The notes under the pieces are model-generated. The model worked only from the letters and a program-made list of their open reading frames with translations. It did not search any database and was not told where the DNA came from. From Actinoplanes liguriensis (GTDB lineage: Bacteria > Actinomycetota > Actinomycetes > Mycobacteriales > Micromonosporaceae), in NCBI GenBank assembly GCA_000715855.1, contig KL571234.1, forward strand, positions 106,603 to 112,182: a stretch of 5,580 nucleotides of DNA, written 5' to 3'. Within the stretch, counting starts at the first letter, position 1; the number at the start of each line of letters is the position of its first letter. A program made the translations under genes and the position numbers. Positions 1 to 3,488 of this stretch are shown one piece after another.

Positions 1-741
1 GTCGCGCCCAGCGTGGTCCCCAGCACACCCGCGGCTGCCCGGAAGCCGACGACCAAACCCTCTCCGCTTGCTCCGCGCACCGAGAAGACCACGGTCCCGA
101 AAAAGGCCAAGCCGAAGAAGAAGCCCGCGCACACCGGGCCGGCCGGGAGCCTGCTCACCACCGGCGGCAAGGGCGTGGCGCTCACCTTCGACGACGGCCC
201 CGACCCGGCGAACACGCCGGCGCTGCTCAAACTGCTCGCCAAGCAGCACGTCAAGGCCACGTTCTGCCTCGTCGGCGAGAACGTGAAGCGGCACCCCGAG
301 ATGGTCCGCAAGATCGTGGCCGGTGGGCACACGCTGTGCAACCACACCTGGGACCACGACCTCAAACTCGGTAAGAAGAAGGCGTCCGCGATCCGCGCCG
401 ACATGCGGCGGACGAACGCCGCGATCCGCGCGGCGGTTCCCGGCGCGAAAATCAAGTACTTCCGTGCGCCGGGCGGGAACTTCACGCCGGACATCGTGAA
501 AGTCGCCGAAGAGCTCGGGATGAAGTCGATCTACTGGAAGGTCGACCCTCGGGACTGGGAGCACGGGCGCGAGGAATCCGACGGGGCGCACACGTCCCGC
601 GTGATCAACTCGGTGAAGAACCGGACCCGGGCGGGGGCGATCGTGCTGTCCCACGACTACGCGCAGCCGGACACGATCAATGCGTACCGGGTGCTGCTGC
701 CCTGGTTGAAGAGTCGCTTCAAGCTGGTGCCGCTGCCCTGA
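1..741 (+). CDS. Polysaccharide (NodB-type) deacetylase, 5'-partial
   Basis: Predicted metal-dependent carbohydrate esterase family 4 enzyme that removes N- or O-acetyl groups from a cell-wall or secreted polysaccharide, presumably outside the membrane. The frame is open from base 1, so the true start and any signal peptide lie upstream; an in-frame GTG at 13 is probably internal. Counting from that GTG, residues 1-45 are a Pro/Lys/Ala/Thr-rich linker with a very basic KKAKPKKK stretch, typical of a wall-spanning or tethering segment. The NodB fold follows in order: TFDDGPD with Asp60-Asp61 (catalytic base and metal ligand); His111-TWD-His115 (metal ligands); RAPGG at 151-155; DPRDWE at 178-183; and IVLSHD with His214. 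All five family motifs are intact, so it should be active. The stop is TGA at 739-741. It is convergent with the DUF3499 gene. Substrate (peptidoglycan, chitin-like glycan or other) cannot be told from sequence. Confidence 0.93.
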   Translation, partial: VAPSVVPSTPAAARKPTTKPSPLAPRTEKTTVPKKAKPKKKPAHTGPAGSLLTTGGKGVALTFDDGPDPANTPALLKLLAKQHVKATFCLVGENVKRHPEMVRKIVAGGHTLCNHTWDHDLKLGKKKASAIRADMRRTNAAIRAAVPGAKIKYFRAPGGNFTPDIVKVAEELGMKSIYWKVDPRDWEHGREESDGAHTSRVINSVKNRTRAGAIVLSHDYAQPDTINAYRVLLPWLKSRFKLVPLP

Positions 742-743
742 GG

Positions 744-871
744 GCGGCCTTCAGATCGGTTCGCAGTTCGGCCTTCAAGCTCGGCCTGCGAACTCGGCTT
801 TCAAGTTCGGCCTTCGAACTCGGCCTTCGAACTCGGCCTTCGAACTGGGCCTTCGAGTTCGGCCTTCAGTG
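744..871. repeat. 13-bp tandem repeat array between convergent genes
   Basis: Eight contiguous 13-bp units run from 768 to 871 (starts 768, 781, 794, 807, 820, 833, 846, 859) with consensus TCGGCCTTCGAAC; the units at 807, 820 and 833 are identical. Degenerate copies extend left to about 744. A 13-bp period is not a multiple of three, so it is not a peptide repeat. The array fills the gap after the deacetylase stop and overlaps the stop codon and last bases of the DUF3499 gene. Units pair with each other: AGTTCG 804-809 with CGAACT 815-820 (5-nt loop), and CGAACT 841-846 with AGTTCG 856-861. TTCGAA palindromes recur at 813, 826 and 839. Either strand's transcript would fold, so a bidirectional terminator role is plausible but inferred. 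Confidence 0.9.
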
Positions 872-1231
872 TGAAGGCGGGATCACCCGGAGGTGGCCGC
901 GGCGGCCGGTCTGGTGGCCGGGCTGGGGGTCCTGCGTGTCCGGGCGGGGGGTCGTGAGCGGCCGGGCCGCCTCACGCACCGCCTCGGCCAGGGCTACCAG
1001 GTCATCCGTGGTGGGGGGCGGCGGCGCGAAGTCACCGTCGTGGCGAACCAGCTCCCAGCCTCGCGGGGCGGTGAGGCTGCGGGCGTGCGGCTCGCAAAGA
1101 TCGTACGTATGGGGCTCGGCGAACGCCGCGAGCGGACCCACGACAGCGGTTGAATCGCTGTAGACGTAGGTCAGGGTGGCGACCGCCTGTCGGGGACAGC
1201 CGTTCCGGGAGCAGCGCCGTGGTGACCTCAC
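866..1231 (-). CDS. DUF3499 family protein (Rv3258c-like)
   Basis: A 121-residue soluble protein recognised as the actinobacterial DUF3499 family; molecular function unknown. Family-like features are an N-terminal RRCSRNGC segment, the block AVATLTYVYSDSTAVVGPLA (16-35), EPHTYDLCEPHA (39-50), LTAPRGWELVR (53-63) and a C-terminal GRRGHLRVIP tail. Cys7, Cys12, Cys46 and His49 (with His41 nearby) form a CX4C...CX2H pattern that could bind zinc; this is inference. The middle (69-105) is Pro-rich and then acidic/helical, likely a flexible spacer. The start is GTG at 1229-1231: no Shine-Dalgarno is seen and a -10-like TAACGT lies 6 nt upstream, which fits a leaderless message. It is divergent from the zincin-like gene, and the same pairing is known in mycobacteria. 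Its stop (866-868) lies inside the 13-bp repeat array. Confidence 0.88.
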   Translation of the reverse strand: MRSPRRCSRNGCPRQAVATLTYVYSDSTAVVGPLAAFAEPHTYDLCEPHARSLTAPRGWELVRHDGDFAPPPPTTDDLVALAEAVREAARPLTTPRPDTQDPQPGHQTGRRGHLRVIPPSH

Positions 1232-1237
1232 GGCGGC

Positions 1238-1243
1238 ACGTTA
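1238..1243 (-). promoter_or_regulatory. -10 box for leaderless DUF3499 transcript
   Basis: On the minus strand TAACGT (TANNNT type) ends 6 nt before the GTG start codon at 1231, placing the expected transcription start at or next to the first base of the start codon. No GGAGG-like site precedes the GTG. No clear -35 is visible, which is common in actinomycetes. The position mirrors the -10 of the divergent gene. Confidence 0.6.
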
Positions 1244-1406
1244 TCTCCCCGCCGGGCCTTCTGGGGAGCGTTACCCCGCGACACGCCGACCCGCGATGCA
1301 TCACGATTCGGCCATGGTCCGCCGACACGCCGTCTCGATGGGGCGAATTAACGTCCGGGACACACGGTGAGGAACGGGCTGACCACGGATGTCGCCCGGG
1401 TGGGGA

Positions 1407-1412
1407 TACGCT
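1407..1412 (+). promoter_or_regulatory. -10 box for leaderless zincin-like gene transcript
   Basis: TACGCT is followed by a 6-nt spacer (CAGCAG) and then GTG at 1419-1421, so transcription should begin at the start codon. This argues for GTG 1419 over the in-frame ATG at 1389, which would lie upstream of this -10. No convincing -35 was found: CTGACC at 1379-1384 gives a 22-nt spacer, which is too long. A second TAACGT at 1349-1354 could serve an alternative upstream start. Confidence 0.6.
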
Positions 1413-1418
1413 CAGCAG

Positions 1419-1895
1419 GTGACCACCAGCCCCGAACGCCGTCGCACCGATCCGAAAGCGGCGCGCACCTCCGGCCCGGGTCATCCGGCGCGGCGTGATC
1501 GGCACGGCCGTGGCCTGCGTGGCCGGCTGGTTCCGGCGACCGTGCCCCTGGCCCGCACCAAGGCGGAAATCTTCGACGATCTGGTGCTGGACACCGTCGA
1601 AAGCCTGGAACGCCGCTATGCGAAAGAGCTCGCCGGCGTCGAGTTCGCGGTCGAGGACGTGCCGCCCGAGCTCAACGTCTACGACTCGGACGTGCTCGAG
1701 GACGGCGAGGTGCCCCTGGCCCGGCTGCTGCCCGGCCGCCCGGGGCGACACGAGCTGCCACCGCGGATCGTGCTGTACCGGCGCCCGCTGGAGTTCCGGG
1801 CGATGGACCGGGAGGACCTCGCCGACCTCGTCCACGACGTGATCATCGAGCAGGTTGCGAACCTGCTCGGCGTCGACCCGGACGAACTGGCCTGA
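1419..1895 (+). CDS. Metallopeptidase-family (zincin-like) protein, active site apparently lost (Rv3259-like)
   Basis: A 158-residue cytoplasmic-looking protein with no signal peptide or membrane segment. Residues 1-45 are basic and Arg/Pro-rich. Residues 46-158 resemble the small 'metallopeptidase family' zincin fold: TKAEIFDDLVLDTVESL helix, then EFAVEDVPPE, IVLYRRPLEF (117-126) and a C-terminal helix plus GVDPDEL. In typical members the last helix carries HEVAHHFG; here the aligned residues are EQVANLLG (144-151), so both zinc-ligand histidines and the catalytic glutamate are replaced. The protein is therefore predicted to be a pseudoenzyme with a binding or regulatory role; this is inference. 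I recall similar degeneration in actinobacterial relatives, which would make it an inherited state and not gene decay. The GTG start is chosen from the leaderless -10 spacing. It is divergent from DUF3499 and convergent with whiB2, as in M. tuberculosis Rv3258c-Rv3259-Rv3260c. Confidence 0.82.
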   Translation: MTTSPERRRTDPKAARTSGPGHPARRDRHGRGLRGRLVPATVPLARTKAEIFDDLVLDTVESLERRYAKELAGVEFAVEDVPPELNVYDSDVLEDGEVPLARLLPGRPGRHELPPRIVLYRRPLEFRAMDREDLADLVHDVIIEQVANLLGVDPDELA

Positions 1896-1904
1896 CGCCT
1901 TCGG

Positions 1905-1957
1905 CGCGGCGGGCCCGGGATCGGGTCGCCGCGTTCCGGCACGTTTCTTTGTGCCGG
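1905..1957 (+). terminator. Tandem terminator-like hairpins after the zincin-like gene
   Basis: Nine bases after the TGA, a compound hairpin forms: CGCGGCG 1905-1911 pairs with CGCCGCG 1927-1933, with an inner CCCG 1914-1917 / CGGG 1922-1925 stem around a GGAT loop. A second hairpin follows: CCGGCAC 1936-1942 with GTGCCGG 1951-1957 and an 8-nt T-rich loop, trailed by pyrimidine-rich CTCTTCCT. There is no long T-tract, as is usual in high-GC actinomycete terminators. Confidence 0.6.
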
Positions 1958-1968
1958 CGCTCTTCCTG

Positions 1969-2043
1969 CCGGTGCTTGTCGCGCCGGCTCTACTCGGGCC
2001 CGCTCTAGTCAGGCCGGCTCTTCTCGGGCCGGCTCTTCTCGGG
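1969..2043. repeat. 15-bp tandem repeat array
   Basis: Units of 15 bp with consensus CCGGCTCTTCTCGGG start at 1984, 1999, 2014 and 2029. The last two are identical, the first differs at one base and the second at several. A weaker copy lies at 1969-1983. Because 15 is a multiple of three, the + strand can be read as five-residue repeats (PALLG-like), but no start, Shine-Dalgarno or codon bias supports a gene here. It lies between the convergent zincin-like and whiB2 genes. Confidence 0.8.
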
Positions 2044-2051
2044 ACGGCCTG

Positions 2052-2148
2052 CTTGCTTTGGTGCGGTCCCGCTCGGTCCGGGCTGCCGTGCCCGTCGCGC
2101 TTGCCTTGGTGCGGTCCTGCTCGGTCCCGGCTGCCGTGCCCCCTCGCG
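2052..2148. repeat. 48/49-bp direct tandem duplication
   Basis: Bases 2052-2099 (48 bp) are followed directly by a close copy at 2100-2148 (49 bp). Both begin CTTGC-TTGGTGCGGTCC and end CTCGCG/GTCGCG; I see about four or five substitutions and one extra C in the second copy. It sits 26 bp right of the last perfect 15-bp unit, just past the whiB2 terminator hairpin. No coding signal accompanies it, and it is probably a slippage or unequal-recombination product in untranslated DNA. Confidence 0.85.
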
Positions 2149-2168
2149 CGGACTGCCGGATTCTGCTG

Positions 2169-2187
2169 GCCGGAGTGCCACTCCGGC
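2169..2187 (-). terminator. Intrinsic terminator hairpin of whiB2
   Basis: GCCGGAGT 2169-2176 and ACTCCGGC 2180-2187 form a perfect 8-bp stem around a 3-nt loop, starting 5 nt after the whiB2 stop codon (2193-2195) on the minus strand. There is no T-tract on the exit side, consistent with L-shaped or I-shaped terminators of high-GC actinomycetes. Confidence 0.65.
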
Positions 2188-2192
2188 AGCGG

Positions 2193-2450
2193 TCAGGCGA
2201 CGCGCCGCTTCAACTTGCGACGTTCACGTTCGGACAGTCCACCCCAGATCCCGAAGCGCTCGTCGTGGCCGAGTGCATACTCCAGACATTCGGCCTTGAC
2301 CTCGCAGCGGCCGCAGATGCGCTTGGCCTCGCGCGTCGATCCGCCCTTCTCCGGGAAGAAGGCCTCCGGATCGGTCTGTGAACACAGCGCCCGCTCCTGC
2401 CACTCGGGCGCGTCCCCGAGCAGGTCTACCCCTTCAACCTGCGCTTCCAT
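2193..2450 (-). CDS. whiB2: WhiB-family Fe-S transcriptional regulator, WhiB2/WhmD/WhiB type
   Basis: An 85-residue cytoplasmic regulator carrying a nitric-oxide- and oxygen-sensitive [4Fe-4S] cluster; orthologues (WhiB in Streptomyces, WhmD/WhiB2 in mycobacteria) act in septation and sporulation, in Streptomyces together with WhiA. Cluster ligands are Cys23, Cys46, Cys49 and Cys55 (C-X22-C-X2-C-X5-C). Between them is the conserved QTDPEAFFPEKGGSTREAK block, followed by CLEYALGHDERFGIWGG with the GIWGG turn (67-71) and a basic C-terminal tail RERRKLKRRVA for DNA contact. The ATG at 2448-2450 is chosen because GGAGG sits 7 nt upstream and the 85-residue length matches the family; the frame stays open for 49 more codons upstream, but that extension is not family-like. 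Sequence and the neighbouring DUF3499/zincin-like pair support whiB2 over other WhiB paralogues. The leader appears long (about 110 nt). Confidence 0.93.
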   Translation of the reverse strand: MEAQVEGVDLLGDAPEWQERALCSQTDPEAFFPEKGGSTREAKRICGRCEVKAECLEYALGHDERFGIWGGLSERERRKLKRRVA

Positions 2451-2457
2451 CGGCGTG

Positions 2458-2462
2458 CCTCC
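2458..2462 (-). promoter_or_regulatory. Ribosome binding site of whiB2
   Basis: GGAGG on the minus strand with a 7-nt spacer to the ATG at 2450. It fixes the start codon and rules out the longer upstream reading. In contrast, the two other complete genes in the window have no such site. Confidence 0.8.
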
Positions 2463-2535
2463 AAATTTCTGCGCCGGCAGCGATGCCGACACTGACCCCC
2501 CACGCACGCGGCGTGTTTCTGTAGGTTCGACGCAA

Positions 2536-2595
2536 AAGACGCACATCGTCCCCACAACCCCACCAAAATTACACGCGTGTAAGACGTGCGTCGTC
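2536..2595. repeat. Pair of 15-bp direct repeats around the whiB2 operator region
   Basis: AAGACG-N4-TCGTC occurs at 2536-2550 and again at 2581-2595, exactly 45 bp apart, flanking the putative -10. Each is also an imperfect inverted repeat (GACG...CGTC). The right copy overlaps the candidate -35. They may be further regulator sites; the variable middle bases argue that the outer bases are what is conserved. Confidence 0.4.
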
Positions 2596-2597
2596 AA
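2566..2597 (-). promoter_or_regulatory. Candidate whiB2 promoter
   Basis: On the minus strand TTGACG (2592-2597) is a good -35. The -10 could be TGTAAT with an 18-nt spacer (5 of 6 to TATAAT) or TAATTT with a 20-nt spacer (2566-2571). Either gives a leader of about 105-115 nt before the ATG. The leader holds a small hairpin (CACGC 2501-2505 with GCGTG 2511-2515). The palindrome at 2569-2582 lies between and across the promoter elements. Confidence 0.45.
2569..2582. promoter_or_regulatory. Perfect 14-bp palindrome, putative operator of whiB2
   Basis: TTACACGCGTGTAA is a perfect palindrome overlapping the candidate -10 and spacer of the whiB2 promoter, a classical repressor position. Each half matches the BldD half-site pattern TNACNC/GNGTNA, but with two central bases where the consensus has one. 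BldD is known to control whiB in Streptomyces. Identification of the protein is inference. Confidence 0.5.
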
Positions 2598-2871
2598 GCC
2601 GAACCTGATAAATGGGCCCGTTTCCCCTCGGCGCCAGGGCGCGTCGAGGTCCCGTTCCTGCCCTATCTCCCGGAGCCACCGGAAGGTAACGCGAGCGCTG
2701 ACCTACGCGTCCAATTTAACCCGTTTTGTTACCTGACTAGAAGGGGGGTCACGCGACTGGGCTGAACCGGCCCCCGAACCCCGCCGCGAACAGGCCGGAC
2801 ACCCGTGCCGCAGGAGCCCGTATACCCACGGGTAACGCCGTCGTGGAGGGTCAGCCGCCAAGGCGGACAGT

Positions 2872-2931
2872 CCGGCCGCGACCGGCCCGTTGAGACGGTC
2901 CAAACACTCCCGGCCGCGGGGTCGCGGCCGG
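2872..2931. repeat. Competing GC-rich inverted repeats
   Basis: A 9-bp perfect stem with a GGGT loop is formed by CCGGCCGCG 2910-2918 and CGCGGCCGG 2923-2931. The same right arm, extended to GGTCGCGGCCGG (2920-2931), is also perfectly complementary over 12 bp to CCGGCCGCGACC at 2872-2883. The two pairings are mutually exclusive. No T-tract follows on either strand and no downstream gene is evident on +. Confidence 0.7.
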
Positions 2932-3185
2932 CGAATGCCCACTCATCCCAGATCGAAACCTTCAACTTCCGTGTCAATCCCCACCCACCAGCGCCACCCC
3001 GGCAGCCGCACGGCCGGCCCTCCACGGCGGTCAAGCCCCTAGCCTGCGCTCAACTTCAGCAAGCCCCGCGCCCCATCCCCACCCGGGCTGCCCGGCCCGG
3101 CCCGGCGCACCCTGACCGCGTGGGCCGTCCCCGAGCCCACAAGCAACGCCAAACTCCGCCAGCCACCCCAACAAACCTCCGCCGA

Positions 3186-3363
3186 GCAACCCCTCAGCCC
3201 ACCGCAGTCAGCCGGCACTCACGGCTCCGAACGAGGCCGCACAGAACCCTCAGCACCAGCTGACCAGCGCCGGCTGGCAACCACGGCTCCCAACAGGGCC
3301 GCACAGAACCGTCAGTGCCAGCTGACCAGCGCCCCGGCTGGCAACCACGGCTCCCGACAGGGG
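3186..3363. repeat. 62-64-bp tandem repeat downstream of fbiC
   Basis: Unit 1 (3220-3281, 62 bp) and unit 2 (3282-3345, 64 bp) are close copies, each beginning CACGGCTCC and ending GGCTGGCAAC. A truncated third unit runs 3346 to about 3363, and a diverged partial copy is visible at about 3186-3219. Each full unit can fold: in unit 2 TGCCAGC 3316-3322 pairs with GCTGGCA 3337-3343, and unit 1 keeps a shorter version. No coding evidence exists on either strand. Confidence 0.82.
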
Positions 3364-3445
3364 CAAGGAGTCCTCGGTGCTGGCTGGGCTTGGCTGGTGG
3401 GCACGGCTGTGGAGGAGGCCGCGGGACCGACGGGGCGGTGGGGTG

Positions 3446-3476
3446 GCCGGCGCTCAGGGGCGGGGTGAGCGCCGGC
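3446..3476 (-). terminator. Strong intrinsic terminator hairpin of fbiC
   Basis: GCCGGCGCTCA 3446-3456 and TGAGCGCCGGC 3466-3476 make a perfect 11-bp stem with a 9-nt loop, starting 12 nt after the fbiC stop (3489-3491) on the minus strand. It lacks a T-tract. The flanks and loop are G-rich on the + strand with several GGGG runs (3432-3465). Confidence 0.75.
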
Positions 3477-3488
3477 GGAGGGTGTGGG

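Larger units (their letters stand above)
2598..3488. other. About 0.9-kb region without a convincing gene
   Basis: No reading frame here shows family motifs, a ribosome binding site or consistent third-position GC. It contains an AT-richer island at about 2700-2745 with inverted GGTAAC (2685-2690) and GTTACC (2728-2733), strong inverted repeats at 2872-2931, a C-rich/G-poor stretch to about 3250, a 62-64-bp tandem repeat and the fbiC terminator. Base composition flips across it: 3121-3180 has 10 G and 30 C, while 3421-3480 has 36 G and 15 C. In mycobacteria the space beside whiB2 is occupied by the divergent fbiA promoter; here no such gene follows. Confidence 0.6.

Noticed and set aside
1032..1835. 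A 267-codon - frame across the DUF3499 and zincin-like genes
   Set aside because: It is antisense to the zincin-like gene and out of frame with DUF3499, both of which are recognised; it also covers their divergent promoters.
2448..2597. A 49-residue N-terminal extension of WhiB2
   Set aside because: The extension is not family-like, covers the palindrome and candidate promoter, and the ATG at 2450 has a strong GGAGG at the right distance.
1855..2736. A 293-codon + frame running through the repeats and across whiB2
   Set aside because: It overlaps whiB2 antisense and its 'PALLG' repeats come from the 15-bp array; no ribosome binding site or homologous motif.
2972..2977. Consensus TTGACA on the minus strand as a -35 element
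   Set aside because: No TANNNT lies 16-19 nt downstream and no gene follows in that direction before the whiB2 promoter.
2729..3034. A 101-codon - frame with a TTG start in the gene-free region
   Set aside because: Third-position bases are mixed, no ribosome binding site, and it crosses the inverted repeats.
2805..3263. A 152-codon + frame in the gene-free region
   Set aside because: Pro/Arg/Thr-rich low complexity that follows the C-rich strand, no Shine-Dalgarno and no recognisable domain.
3457..3465. GGGGCGGGG as part of a CRISPR or mobile-element end
   Set aside because: It is simply the loop of the fbiC terminator hairpin; no spaced repeats, transposase frame or target-site duplication are present.
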